The notes: generated by a model not told the origin, from the sequence alone. A stretch of 64,000 bases of DNA from an uncultured SAR86 cluster bacterium (GCA_902595715.1 CACJRI010000001.1:1-64000), one strand, 5' to 3'; numbered from the stretch's first letter, positions 28,324 through 37,773 are shown. Program-made: numbers and translations.

Positions 28324-30809
28324 TTATTTAAAAGTTTTTCTATCTTCCATCTAATCAATTTCTTGTGATTTTCTGTTGCTTCATCACTAGAAGATGAAAA
28401 AGTATAGGCTTTAATCTTTTTAAGAGAGGCTAAACCAGCCGATACGGAGGGAGAGTCAAAACTACCACTTTTTACAATCATCGTTAACCTTTTTAGATAA
28501 TAGTTTTGAAGATTTTGATCAATACCATTCAACTTACGAGATTTACTTTCTTTAAAAATGGACGAAGTTATATCTTTGAGAAGTTCGCTAGGTAAATATT
28601 CATTACCATAGAGGGAAGTATCAGTGAGTCTTTTCAAAACTCTAGAATTCGTAAAATGTTTTAAAACTTTTTTTTGCCCATTCAAGATCATGTTATGAAT
28701 TTTAGGATCTTCTGTTTTGCCAAAAAAATCAAAACTCCTTCTTTCTCTTTGCATCTTGCTTGCAATACTTGACGGAAGAATAAATTTTTCACTATTAAAA
28801 TAATATTCAGAAAGGATCTTCAGTGATTTTTTTTGGGAAAGATAAGGAACAACCTCATAGGGATTTCTTTCTTGATCTGACATAAAACCTCTATTCACAT
28901 AAACTCCTCCTACCTGTCTTGAAATTATTTCTGCTGAAGTATGAACTTGTCTTAATAGAATCCTATATCCTTGATAAATACTTTCCCAACTATCTGATTT
29001 TGATTTCAATGTCTCATAAAGATTTGGTATTAAATTTTGAGCCAAAATAATTCTATCTTTTGCATATTCAACAGGGTCATCTGTCATATCTCCAGTATTT
29101 ATTCTAGGATCTATTCCTTTTCCAGGAGATCTCATATCATCTCCATCGTTACCAAATAAATAATCTAAAGAGGAATATTTATCCAGCATATTATTCAACT
29201 CATCCTTAGAAAGTTTTGGCGTGTAAGCATATTTAATAGCTAAGATGTCATATTTTCCGGGCTTTATATCAGCATATTGACCTTGCTTGACTCCTAGAGG
29301 AGCTATATTGAGTGCATGATAATCCATTACAGAAGAGCTTAAACCTTCTTTATAAGTAACTTCAGGATTATGTATATCGGTATTATTATGCAAAGTTGAC
29401 GCAGCGAAGTTATGATTTAGACCTAAAGTATGACCAACTTCATGAAGGATTAACTGATATAAGTCTTCTTCATATAACCTATTAATTTCTTTATCGTTTA
29501 AATCAAGAGCTTCTGCAGCTATTTTTCCAAACAACCTATTTTCTTGTTTAATTATCGAATTGTGACAAAAATTTTGTTTATGATTATCTTGATTCTTAAA
29601 TATTTCTGAATACCTAACTCTATTTGTAAGATATATCCATTCAAGCATAATATCTGCACCTAGAATTTCCCCAGTTCTAGGATTGGTAAAACTTGGGCCA
29701 TATCCACCAAACGGAGGATTAGGAGATGAAGTCCATCTAAGGGTGTTATACCTTATATCACCAGCAGACCATTCTGCTTTATCAGGTTGAATTTTTACTT
29801 TAATTGCGTTGATGAAGCCAGCTTCTTCAAAAGCAATATTCCAAGCTAAAACTGCATTTTTGATTATTGGTCTAAGTTCATGCGGAGTTGTATTTTCTAT
29901 CCAAAAGGTTATGGGTTTTACTGGGATAGATTTTTCTTTATCTGGATCTTTTTTTTCAAGATGCCATTTATTTATTAAATCTTCATAAGGAGTTATATCA
30001 GTTGAAGATAAATTAGTTTTTCTTTCAGAAAAAAAACCAATTCTTTGATCCTCTATTCGTGTTTCAAAATTATGATCAGGATAATCAATAAAGCTATATC
30101 TGATAGATATAGAATTATTTCTAGAATCTTGATTTTCTATAGGTTTATTGGAGGAGTTGGAAAATACATAATTAATTTCAAAGTCAGTATTTTTAGGGTA
30201 ATTTAAAATCTTCTCTATACTAGATTTATTTTTAGATATAGATCCAATTTTAAAACCATCCTTAACATCTTCTTTATAGGGAGCAACAGTAATTTTTGAT
30301 AAATTCTCACTTAATAGTAAGGATGTAATTTCAATTAAAAATTGATCTTTTGATTCAGATGTTTTATCAATTTTAATTGAATCTAATAGAGAATTAGAAA
30401 TATTTGCATTTTTTGTCTTCGACAATGGATTATTTTCATCGAAAACATAAGCTGTATTAACTCTATCTATTCTGATCTGATCAAAATACTTAATGAATTT
30501 AATAATCCCATTATCTAAATAATTACCTCTCCAAGTTCCCGCCTCAACTATTCCATCTAAAATATGAGCAAAGTAAATAAATTCTTTTTCCAGTTGATTT
30601 TCTTTAATTAGTAAATAAATCTTTCCGTCTTTGTCATTCCTATATGTATCTAAAAGTCCTGGAAAATGAGTTAAGTCTTCAAGAAAAGCTTTTAGGGTAT
30701 CTTCCTTACTTTTTTCTTCTTGAATGTCCTTATCTGAGAAAATAGATGTTGAAAGAAATCCAATAAGGACTATCCTAAATAACAGGTTAAAAATCATCAT
30801 GATGAGCAC
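28320..30809 (-). CDS. Zinc-dependent metalloprotease (DUF5117/DUF4953 type), secreted
   Basis: An 829-aa protein with an N-terminal signal-like helix (MIFNLLFRIVLIGFLSTSIFS). The zinc site is HEVGHTLGLNHNF, a metzincin-like HExxHxxGxxH motif, near residue 455, with SVMDYHALNIAP downstream serving as the Met-turn-like segment. The N-terminal part (FPGLLDTYRNDKDGKIYLLI..) matches the DUF5117-type domain. The likely role is periplasmic or extracellular proteolysis. The longest frame begins with GTG at 30809, but ATG codons at 30800 and 30797 are as likely; no Shine-Dalgarno is visible. Confidence 0.88.
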   Translation of the reverse strand: MLIMMIFNLLFRIVLIGFLSTSIFSDKDIQEEKSKEDTLKAFLEDLTHFPGLLDTYRNDKDGKIYLLIKENQLEKEFIYFAHILDGIVEAGTWRGNYLDNGIIKFIKYFDQIRIDRVNTAYVFDENNPLSKTKNANISNSLLDSIKIDKTSESKDQFLIEITSLLLSENLSKITVAPYKEDVKDGFKIGSISKNKSSIEKILNYPKNTDFEINYVFSNSSNKPIENQDSRNNSISIRYSFIDYPDHNFETRIEDQRIGFFSERKTNLSSTDITPYEDLINKWHLEKKDPDKEKSIPVKPITFWIENTTPHELRPIIKNAVLAWNIAFEEAGFINAIKVKIQPDKAEWSAGDIRYNTLRWTSSPNPPFGGYGPSFTNPRTGEILGADIMLEWIYLTNRVRYSEIFKNQDNHKQNFCHNSIIKQENRLFGKIAAEALDLNDKEINRLYEEDLYQLILHEVGHTLGLNHNFAASTLHNNTDIHNPEVTYKEGLSSSVMDYHALNIAPLGVKQGQYADIKPGKYDILAIKYAYTPKLSKDELNNMLDKYSSLDYLFGNDGDDMRSPGKGIDPRINTGDMTDDPVEYAKDRIILAQNLIPNLYETLKSKSDSWESIYQGYRILLRQVHTSAEIISRQVGGVYVNRGFMSDQERNPYEVVPYLSQKKSLKILSEYYFNSEKFILPSSIASKMQRERRSFDFFGKTEDPKIHNMILNGQKKVLKHFTNSRVLKRLTDTSLYGNEYLPSELLKDITSSIFKESKSRKLNGIDQNLQNYYLKRLTMIVKSGSFDSPSVSAGLASLKKIKAYTFSSSSDEATENHKKLIRWKIEKLLNN

Positions 30810-30826
30810 TAAATTATCTTAGGTTA

Positions 30827-31591
30827 ATGAAAAACAATCAATCAGATAGAAAAAAAAGTTCTATACCTTTTAGAATTAATAGAAAAAGCTTTTTAGGAGT
30901 AATTAGTCTAATTTTTCAAGAATTAATCGAAGTCATTTTTACTAAATTTAAAATTAAACTACCCAAAGAACAAGAGGTGCTGAATCTTGTGAGACTCAAA
31001 GCTAATTCTTGCAACCCAGATTCAGTTTTAGAAGTAATAGATAATTATGCATATAAGAAAACTTTTTTAATGAATATTGGTGACGAAAAGGGTCAACTAT
31101 TAGAGAATGCAATTATTGATTCAAAGGCTAACAACATTCTTGAATTAGGTGTATACCTTGGCTATTCATCAATTAGAATTCTTAGAAATTTAGATAACAA
31201 TTCTAAGCTTACTTCTATTGAATCAAATAAGAAATTTGCAGATATTGCTCAAGAGCATATAAATATTTCAGGTTTATCTAATAATCACAAATTAATTGTT
31301 GGCAAATCAAATGAGGTAATTCCAAAACTAAATGAAAAGTATGATTTTATCTTTATAGACCATTGGAAAGAGCTTTACCTAGAAGATTTAAAATCCCTAG
31401 AAAAAAATGATTTAATTAAAAATAATGCTTGGATATTTGCCGATAATGTAATTCTTTTTAACTTAGAAGATTATCTAGATTATGTAAGGTCATCTTCAAA
31501 ATATATTAGTAAGTTTATTCCAACTAAAAGAGAGTATTCTAAATCTCATCCAGATGGGGTAGAGATATCAGTATATAAAAATGAAATTTAA
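30827..31591 (+). CDS. COMT-like SAM-dependent O-methyltransferase
   Basis: A 254-aa class I methyltransferase strikingly like eukaryotic catechol O-methyltransferase: ILELGVYLGYSSIRILR (SAM loop), SIESNKKFADIAQEHI, DFIFIDHWKELYLEDL (metal Asp and HWK), IFADNVILF (second Asp-Asn pair) and YVRSSSKY near the end. The Mg2+-binding Asp/Asp/Asn set is therefore present. An N-terminal approximately 60-residue basic extension contains a hydrophobic helix (FLGVISLIFQELIEVIF), suggesting membrane association. The acceptor may be a catechol-type compound (inference). It overlaps the small Smr-like gene by 11 nt. Confidence 0.85.
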   Translation: MKNNQSDRKKSSIPFRINRKSFLGVISLIFQELIEVIFTKFKIKLPKEQEVLNLVRLKANSCNPDSVLEVIDNYAYKKTFLMNIGDEKGQLLENAIIDSKANNILELGVYLGYSSIRILRNLDNNSKLTSIESNKKFADIAQEHINISGLSNNHKLIVGKSNEVIPKLNEKYDFIFIDHWKELYLEDLKSLEKNDLIKNNAWIFADNVILFNLEDYLDYVRSSSKYISKFIPTKREYSKSHPDGVEISVYKNEI

Positions 31592-31805
31592 TACACTTGA
31601 TTTACATGGTTGTAGACATGCAGATGTTAAAATTGAAGTAGAAAATTATCTTTATTTAAACCAAGAAGATTGTCCAATATTAATTATCTGTGGAAATAGT
31701 CAAAAGATGATATCTTTAGTGGAAGAAGTTTTAATGGAAATAAAATCTACTTTCGAAGTCGGTTCTGGAACTAATTATGGAACTATTATGGTCAGGTCAG
31801 TTTAA
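31581..31805 (+). CDS. Small Smr-domain-like protein
   Basis: A 74-aa protein. It begins FNTLDLHGCRHADVKIEVENYL, matching the LDLHG motif of the Smr nuclease/RNA-binding fold, and ends GSGTNYGTIMVRSV, which corresponds in position to the Smr G-x-G segment. The His of the typical H-G-x-G motif is not evident (ICGNSQKM instead), so catalytic activity is doubtful. It is tightly coupled to the methyltransferase upstream and to dihydroorotase 2 nt downstream. The assignment is tentative. Confidence 0.6.
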   Translation: MKFNTLDLHGCRHADVKIEVENYLYLNQEDCPILIICGNSQKMISLVEEVLMEIKSTFEVGSGTNYGTIMVRSV

Positions 31806-31807
31806 AA

Positions 31808-33145
31808 ATGAGTAAATTTTCTTTAATTTTGAAAAATTGTCATCTGGTAAATGAGGACTCTATTGAGGAAGTTGATATAGGAATCAAGTCAGACAGAATT
31901 GAAAAAATAGCTAGTCAAATTACTTCAGAATCAGATGAAGTTATAGACCTTGATGGAAAATATGTAGCCCCCGGGATAATTGATGACCAAGTTCATTTTA
32001 GAGATCCAGGATTAACTGAAAAAGGGGATATACGTTCAGAATCTCTAGCTGCAGTTCACTCCGGTATCACTTCTACTTTTGATATGCCTAATGTCAGCCC
32101 AAATACAACTACTATTGATTTATTGAATGATAGAAACTTGCTTGGAGCAAAAAAATCTTGGACAAATTATTCATATTACTTTGGAGCTACTGAAACTAAT
32201 TTAGAAGAAATTAAAAAATTAAACCCCAAAGAAACTTGTGGTTTGAAAGTTTTTATGGGTACTTCTACTGGAACATTGTTAGTCGAAGATGATTTTGCTT
32301 TAGAACAAATTTTTCAGTTTTGCCCTGTCACAATTGTCACTCATTGCGAGGATAATGAAACTATAAAAATCAATTCAGATAAAGTTAATACACAACATGA
32401 GACTTTAGATGCAAGTTTTCATCCAATCATTCGTAACGATGTCTGTTGCTATAAATCATCATCAAAGGTCATTAATTTAGCTAAAAAGCACTCTTCAGAT
32501 TTACATGTTCTTCATTTAACAACAGAAAAAGAAATTGAATTATTTGAAAACATAGACTTAAAAAACAAGAAAATAACATGCGAAGTTTGTGTGCATCATT
32601 TATGGTTTGATGAAAGTGATTATAAAAAACAAGGAAATTTTATTGTTTGTAATCCTGCAATAAAAAAAGTATCCGACAGGGATGCATTAAGAAAAGCTCT
32701 TAAAGAGGGTTTTATAGATTATGTTGCTACCGATCATGCTCCACATTCATTTGAGGATAAAAAACTTCCATATGGACAGGCTCCAGCTGGTATACCTCTG
32801 ATTGAGCATTCATTTCATATGATGATAGAACTTCATAAACAAGGATTCTATTCTCTTGAGGAAGTTATTTCATATATGAGTCATAAAGTTGCTGATAGAT
32901 TTTCTATCCAAGATAGGGGTTATGTTAGGGAAGGATACAAAGCAGACTTGATGATGTTTGACCTTGATAAAAAAACTACGGTTAAAAACGAGACAGAAAA
33001 AACTAAGTGTGGCTGGACGCCTTTTGACGGAAAGACTTTTAATTCATCTATATTGGGTACAATTATAAATGGCAAGCCTATAGTGGTTGATGGAGAACTC
33101 ATCGCAGATATTTCTTCTGCTGAAAAAATATTATTTAACAGATAA
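31808..33145 (+). CDS. pyrC: Dihydroorotase, Bacteroidetes-like subtype
   Basis: A 445-aa amidohydrolase for the third step of pyrimidine synthesis (carbamoyl-aspartate to dihydroorotate). Blocks: APGIIDDQVHFRDPGLTEKG, GLKVFMGTSTG (carboxylated Lys), THCEDNE, CEVCVHHLWF, and YVATDHAPH (catalytic Asp). The usual HxH metal pair reads QVH here. The same Q occurs, from memory, in Bacteroidetes dihydroorotases such as that of Porphyromonas gingivalis, which also share the CEVCVHHLWF block, the CGWTPFDGKTF segment and the FNR terminus. This suggests transfer or an old subtype. It overlaps the amidase gene start by 1 nt. Confidence 0.87.
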   Translation: MSKFSLILKNCHLVNEDSIEEVDIGIKSDRIEKIASQITSESDEVIDLDGKYVAPGIIDDQVHFRDPGLTEKGDIRSESLAAVHSGITSTFDMPNVSPNTTTIDLLNDRNLLGAKKSWTNYSYYFGATETNLEEIKKLNPKETCGLKVFMGTSTGTLLVEDDFALEQIFQFCPVTIVTHCEDNETIKINSDKVNTQHETLDASFHPIIRNDVCCYKSSSKVINLAKKHSSDLHVLHLTTEKEIELFENIDLKNKKITCEVCVHHLWFDESDYKKQGNFIVCNPAIKKVSDRDALRKALKEGFIDYVATDHAPHSFEDKKLPYGQAPAGIPLIEHSFHMMIELHKQGFYSLEEVISYMSHKVADRFSIQDRGYVREGYKADLMMFDLDKKTTVKNETEKTKCGWTPFDGKTFNSSILGTIINGKPIVVDGELIADISSAEKILFNR

Positions 33146-34587
33146 TGAATGATTTAGAATATTTTTCATATGATGCTTTAGGATTGTCTGAGCTAGTAAG
33201 AACAAAGCAAATATCGACTTCAGAGTTATTAGAAATAGCAATAGGATTAACTGAAAAACTTGATCCTAAAATAAATGCTATTCCGATTAAACATTACGAT
33301 TTAGCCAGAGAAACTTCAAAAAATAAGAACAATTCTGGGGTATTTAATGGAGTTCCTTTTTTATTGAAAGATCTTAATAATTATTTAGAAGGAACCGTGA
33401 CTTCAGGTGGTTCTAGAGTTTTAGAGAATATTAAAGCAGATCATACAAGCGAATTGGTTAATAGAACTATGGATTCAGGATTAAATATCTTCGGCAAGAC
33501 TAATTCTCCCGAGTTAGGTCTTACTGTTACAACAGAGCCAGTTTTATATGGCCCAACTAGAAACCCTTGGGATTTGGATAGGTCTTCAGGGGGCTCAAGT
33601 GGTGGAGCTTCATCTGCTGTAGCCTCAGGAATCGTTCCAATGGCTCAAGCAAGCGATGGAGGTGGCTCTATAAGAATTCCTGCTTCATGTTGCGGACTAT
33701 TTGGTCTCAAACCTACTAGAGCTAGAACTCCTTTGGGCCCTGCATCATTAGAGGGGTGGGGTGGACAATCCATTTTTCACTGTGTTTCGGTTTCTGTCAG
33801 GGATTCTGCGGCTTTGTTGGATGTAACGTCTGGTCATGAAAAAGGAGCTCCATATAGATCTACACATCAAGAAAAAAGCTTTTTGGAACAAATTAATATT
33901 GAACCAGGAAATCTTAAAATTGGTTATATAGAAAACCCTGATATACATTTAGATAAAAGTGTTAAAGAAATTATGGATTCAACAATCAATTTATGTAATC
34001 AATTGGGTCATACAGTAGAAAGTACAAAAATTGAATTTTCCTCTGAAGAAATTTCTACAGCTATAGTAACAATTATCTCTTCAAATGTAGCTTATGCCGT
34101 TAAATCACAATCTTTAACAACCGGAAGAAAGATTTCTGATGAATTTTTTGAGAAGGTAACACTACAGATGGCAGAAAATGGTAATAATTTTTCTGGTAGT
34201 GATTATGTTAACGCTATCAAAATCAATCACAGATTAGGTCAGGAGTTAGAAAAAATGTTTGATAAGTATGATGTCCTTCTTTCACCAGTTTTGGCATCTC
34301 CTCCGGTAAAAATTGGAACTATAGATATGAATACTGATGATATGAAAACATATGTTGAAAGACTAACCCAGTATTCACCATTTACCGGAATATTTAATCA
34401 GTCTGGTCAACCTTCAATGTCTGTTCCCCTCTTTAGAACAAAAGATAATTTGCCAGTTGGTTCGATGTTCTCTGCTTCTTTTGGAAATGAAAATTTATTA
34501 TTTTCCTTAGCCGGGCAATTAGAACGTTCAGCGCCTTGGGCTGAGCCACTCAATAATATGAGGAAAAAATTACTGGAAACTAGTTAG
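33145..34587 (+). CDS. Amidase signature family protein
   Basis: A 480-aa Ser-cisSer-Lys amidase. The catalytic Lys lies in GVPFLLKDLNNY, and the Gly/Ser-rich signature RSSGGSSGGASSAVASG is followed by SDGGGSIRIPASCCGLFGLK, which includes the cis-Ser and nucleophilic Ser. It hydrolyses an amide to acid plus ammonia; the substrate is unknown (aryl or fatty amides are common). The start codon shares a base with the pyrC stop (TAATG). A minus-strand small gene overlaps its final bases. Confidence 0.92.
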   Translation: MNDLEYFSYDALGLSELVRTKQISTSELLEIAIGLTEKLDPKINAIPIKHYDLARETSKNKNNSGVFNGVPFLLKDLNNYLEGTVTSGGSRVLENIKADHTSELVNRTMDSGLNIFGKTNSPELGLTVTTEPVLYGPTRNPWDLDRSSGGSSGGASSAVASGIVPMAQASDGGGSIRIPASCCGLFGLKPTRARTPLGPASLEGWGGQSIFHCVSVSVRDSAALLDVTSGHEKGAPYRSTHQEKSFLEQINIEPGNLKIGYIENPDIHLDKSVKEIMDSTINLCNQLGHTVESTKIEFSSEEISTAIVTIISSNVAYAVKSQSLTTGRKISDEFFEKVTLQMAENGNNFSGSDYVNAIKINHRLGQELEKMFDKYDVLLSPVLASPPVKIGTIDMNTDDMKTYVERLTQYSPFTGIFNQSGQPSMSVPLFRTKDNLPVGSMFSASFGNENLLFSLAGQLERSAPWAEPLNNMRKKLLETS

Positions 34588-34738
34588 ACTCTAAATAGCT
34601 TGCTCTACTTTCTTCTTCTATTTCCTTTCTGAAATCCGATTCCTGAATGAAATAACCAAGAAGACCAAGGATAAAAGTCAAACCCGCAATGAGAAGAAAA
34701 AAAACGATTAAATTTTTGGTAATTTCTGAATCTTTCAT
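34580..34738 (-). CDS. Small single-pass membrane protein (52 aa)
   Basis: A short minus-strand reading frame filling the gap between amidase and the UMF1 transporter. It begins MKDSEITKNLIVF, has one hydrophobic helix (residues about 9-30, including FFLLIAGLTFILGLLGYFI) and a charged tail ending EEESRASYLESN. Its codons and N-in/charged-tail layout look like a real membrane microprotein, and it explains an otherwise empty 186-nt gap. It overlaps the amidase stop by 8 nt tail-to-tail. No clear Shine-Dalgarno is seen; TATTAT lies just upstream of the ATG, so a leaderless or near-leaderless transcript is possible. The function is unknown. Confidence 0.5.
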   Translation of the reverse strand: MKDSEITKNLIVFFLLIAGLTFILGLLGYFIQESDFRKEIEEESRASYLESN

Positions 34739-34743
34739 ATTGG

Positions 34744-34749
34744 TATAAT
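34744..34749 (+). promoter_or_regulatory. Candidate -10 element between the 52-aa protein and the UMF1 transporter
   Basis: TATAAT lies 24 nt upstream of the ATG at 34774, inside the short divergent spacer. The opposite strand of the same segment reads TATTAT towards the minus-strand gene, so the site could serve both directions. No strong -35 is visible. Confidence 0.35.
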
Positions 34750-34773
34750 ACATAAGTTTTACTTCCTCACAGA

Positions 34774-36042
34774 ATGACTGCTACTAAAAGATATACCTTT
34801 AGAGAAAAAATTTCTTGGTCTCTTTACGATTGGGCAAACTCTGTTTTTGCTACCACTGTTTTGGCAGGCTTTTTTCCACTTTTTTTCAAATCCTATTGGG
34901 CTGGTGATTTGGATGATGCTACTTCAACTGCTTTATTAGGAACCGCAAGCTCAGTTGCAGGGCTAATTATAGTTTTGATAGCTCCAATATTGGGAGCAAT
35001 GGCAGATTTATCTAGAAATAAAAAAATGTTCTTGTTGATTTTTGCTTTATTAGGAATTATTTCCACTAGCATCCTGTTTTTTATTTCTTATGGTTTCTGG
35101 GAGTGGAGTTTAATAATTTTTAGTTTATCGATCATAGGTTTTTCAGGGGCAAATATTTTTTATGATTCTCTTTTAATAGACGTTTCTTCTAATGATGATA
35201 GGAATTATGTTTCTTCAATGGGATATGCGCTTGGTTATTTAGGAGGAGGGATTCTTTTTCTTATTAATGTCTTAATGTATTTATATCCTTCTTATTTCAA
35301 TTTAAATTCTCAAGTAGAAGGGATTTTATATTCATTTTTATCTGTTGCTATTTGGTGGTTTATATTTTCAATTCCTTTGTTTTTATTTGTTAAACAAAAA
35401 AATTTTGGAGACACAGCTGATTTTAAATATCCTATTAAACAATCCTTCATTAGAGTATTAAATACTTTTAAAGAGATTAAAAAATACAAAGCTGTATTAA
35501 TATTTTTAATAGCGTATTGGTTTTATATTGATGCAATAGATACCATTGTAAGAATGGCAGTTGCATATGGAACGGACTTAGGTTTTGACTCTTCTAAATT
35601 AATTATTGCTTTAATTTTTACTCAATTTATTGGGTTCCCAGCAACCTTTGCTTATGGTTATTTAGCTGAAAAGTTTGGTTTATTTAATATGCTTATTGTT
35701 GGAATTCTAATATACATAGTGATATGTATTTACAGTTTATTCATTACAAGTGCTACAGATTTTTTTATTCTTGCAGGTCTCGTTGGATTAGTTCAAGGAG
35801 GCGTCCAATCTGTAAGCAGAACTATATTTAGTAGATTAGTTCCTCAAGAAAAAGCTACTGAATTTTTTGGATTTTATAATTTGATTGGAAAATCTGCTGT
35901 TGTAGTAGGGCCTGCCTTAGTAGGTTGGATGGCTTACATATTTGAAAATCCAAAAGCTGGAATCATCAGTTTGCTGCTTTTATTCATTCCTGGAATCATA
36001 ATTTTATTCTATGTACCAAGAACAAGTTTAGTTAGAGATTAG
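34774..36042 (+). CDS. UMF1/Atg22-like MFS transporter
   Basis: A 422-aa transporter with about 11-12 hydrophobic helices. Its opening SWSLYDWANSVFATTVLAGF is diagnostic of the UMF1 (MFS-1-like, Atg22-related) family, followed by APILGAMADLSRNKK after helix 3 and GLVQGGVQSVSRTIFSRLVP in the second half. Eukaryotic Atg22 members export amino acids from vacuoles; bacterial substrates are unknown. Its end overlaps the convergent GDPD gene by 15 nt. Confidence 0.88.
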   Translation: MTATKRYTFREKISWSLYDWANSVFATTVLAGFFPLFFKSYWAGDLDDATSTALLGTASSVAGLIIVLIAPILGAMADLSRNKKMFLLIFALLGIISTSILFFISYGFWEWSLIIFSLSIIGFSGANIFYDSLLIDVSSNDDRNYVSSMGYALGYLGGGILFLINVLMYLYPSYFNLNSQVEGILYSFLSVAIWWFIFSIPLFLFVKQKNFGDTADFKYPIKQSFIRVLNTFKEIKKYKAVLIFLIAYWFYIDAIDTIVRMAVAYGTDLGFDSSKLIIALIFTQFIGFPATFAYGYLAEKFGLFNMLIVGILIYIVICIYSLFITSATDFFILAGLVGLVQGGVQSVSRTIFSRLVPQEKATEFFGFYNLIGKSAVVVGPALVGWMAYIFENPKAGIISLLLLFIPGIIILFYVPRTSLVRD

Positions 36043-36765
36043 ATTTTTATTTTTCATTACCTCCATAAGTATATTTGGCTCATCAGTAACAATTCCATTT
36101 ACTCCAATATTTATTAAATCGTTCATTACTTTTTTATCATTTATTGTCCAAACATGTACAAGCAGACCTTTTTCGTGAGCTTTTTTTATTAAATTTTTTG
36201 TAACTACTTTAATACCATTCCAGACTAAAGGGATTTGTATAAATTTAATATTTTTATTACGCATTTTAAAAAATTTAAATTTAGCAACGTCCTTCAATCC
36301 CATTGATACAGATGCGTTTTGATTAAAATTTAAAACTTCCTGAGTTCTACCTGAATTGAAAGAGGCAAAACACACCCTGTGGAAAGCATTTAACTTTGAA
36401 ACTATATCGATACTATCTTTCGTGACTTTATTGTCTTTTAAATCAATATTAAATTTTGTATCTGGGAAGCTTTTTAATGCATCCTCAAGTGAGAGTAATT
36501 TACAATTTTTTTCTTTGAATAAATTAGCAATTTCGTTAAAAGTAAGATCATTCACTTGAACATCTATCCCAAATAATCTTTTTAAATCTAAATCATGAAA
36601 AGCGATTACTTCTCTATCCAAGGTCATTCTTAGATCTGTTTCGATATATTTGTAGCCCATTTGCACGACGGAATTAAATGCTTCAAAACTATTTTCAATG
36701 AATTCTTTAGAATTTCCTCTGTGAGATAGACCAATAAAAGGATCATTTTGATAGTCTCTTTTCAT
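36028..36765 (-). CDS. Glycerophosphodiester phosphodiesterase
   Basis: A 245-aa TIM-barrel enzyme of the GDPD family. The catalytic HRG occurs in GLSHRGNSKEFIENS, the metal-binding ETD in YIETDLRMTLD, the second catalytic His in VIAFHDLDLKRLFG, and KFNIDLKD carries another metal ligand. It hydrolyses glycerophosphodiesters to glycerol-3-phosphate and an alcohol, allowing phospholipid headgroup recycling or phosphate scavenging. There is no signal peptide, so it is probably cytoplasmic. It is divergent from the hydrolase gene at 36802. Confidence 0.93.
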   Translation of the reverse strand: MKRDYQNDPFIGLSHRGNSKEFIENSFEAFNSVVQMGYKYIETDLRMTLDREVIAFHDLDLKRLFGIDVQVNDLTFNEIANLFKEKNCKLLSLEDALKSFPDTKFNIDLKDNKVTKDSIDIVSKLNAFHRVCFASFNSGRTQEVLNFNQNASVSMGLKDVAKFKFFKMRNKNIKFIQIPLVWNGIKVVTKNLIKKAHEKGLLVHVWTINDKKVMNDLINIGVNGIVTDEPNILMEVMKNKNLISN

Positions 36766-36801
36766 ATAGATAAAAATGATATTAGGATTTATGATGAATA
36801 G

Positions 36802-37773
36802 GTGAAAATTTTTTTATTTTTTATTATTTTATTATTAGCAATCATTTTGCTGCCATATCTTTATTATTCAATTAAATTAGAAAATCCTTCTAATATTATT
36901 AAGCCCTCATATGGAAAATTTGCTGAATTAAGAAATGGAAATATTTTTTATCAAACTTTTAAGCCGATTAGCCCTATAGGTCAAACTGTAGTTTTAGTTC
37001 ATGGTTTTTCTACTCCAAGTATCGTCTGGAAAGGAATCGTTCCTTTTTTAACAGATGCTGGGTTTGATGTCATTGCTTACGATCACTATGGGAGAGGCTT
37101 TTCTTCAAGACCAAAAGTTGATTACACAAAAGATTTTTATGTATCAACCTTAAAAGAATTGATAAGCCATTTGAATATAGAGCAAAAAGTTCATCTAATT
37201 GGGTACTCTATGGGCGGACCTATTGTTGGGCATTTTGCAAATGAAAATCCAAATCAAGTAATCTCAGTAAATTTTATTGCTCCTGCAGGCTATATGTTTG
37301 AAAGAGATTCTCAACCTAGCTTTTTTCTTAAAATTCTTAATACGCCTTTGATTAACAGGTATATTTCTGTTGTTTTACCATCTCTAATGTACGGCGGTAG
37401 TTCTTCTATTAAATTAACAACTGATGAAGATGAAAATAGATTATCTCAGCTTGAATTAAATAAGGTTTATAAAGAACAAATGAAGTTTGAAGGCTTTACA
37501 AGATCTTTGATATCAACAGCAAATAACTTTAATTTATTTAATACAAAAAAAATGTATCAAGAATTGGGTAAAAAAAATATAAGTGCATCTGTTATTTGGG
37601 GGGATGCCGATGAAATTGTTCCAGTAGCAGGTTTGAACTCCTTACGGTCAGATTATCCCAATATAAGTTTTAAAATAATTGAAAATGGTCATCACGATAT
37701 TACTTATGCATTGCCAAGCACTGTTGGACCATTTTTGGCTAATCGTTTAATAAGTTTTTCGAATAGTGAATAA
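36802..37773 (+). CDS. Alpha/beta hydrolase, membrane-anchored
   Basis: A 323-aa protein with an N-terminal transmembrane segment (residues 2-25). The hydrolase core shows the oxyanion region VLVHGFSTPS, the nucleophile elbow GYSMGG, an acid in WGDADEIVPV, and a late His in ENGHHDITY. The GTG start at 36802 lacks a strong ribosome site. The substrate may be an ester or C-C bonded compound; not determinable. The gene overlaps the carboxyltransferase start by 8 nt, suggesting translational coupling. Confidence 0.87.
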   Translation: MKIFLFFIILLLAIILLPYLYYSIKLENPSNIIKPSYGKFAELRNGNIFYQTFKPISPIGQTVVLVHGFSTPSIVWKGIVPFLTDAGFDVIAYDHYGRGFSSRPKVDYTKDFYVSTLKELISHLNIEQKVHLIGYSMGGPIVGHFANENPNQVISVNFIAPAGYMFERDSQPSFFLKILNTPLINRYISVVLPSLMYGGSSSIKLTTDEDENRLSQLELNKVYKEQMKFEGFTRSLISTANNFNLFNTKKMYQELGKKNISASVIWGDADEIVPVAGLNSLRSDYPNISFKIIENGHHDITYALPSTVGPFLANRLISFSNSE

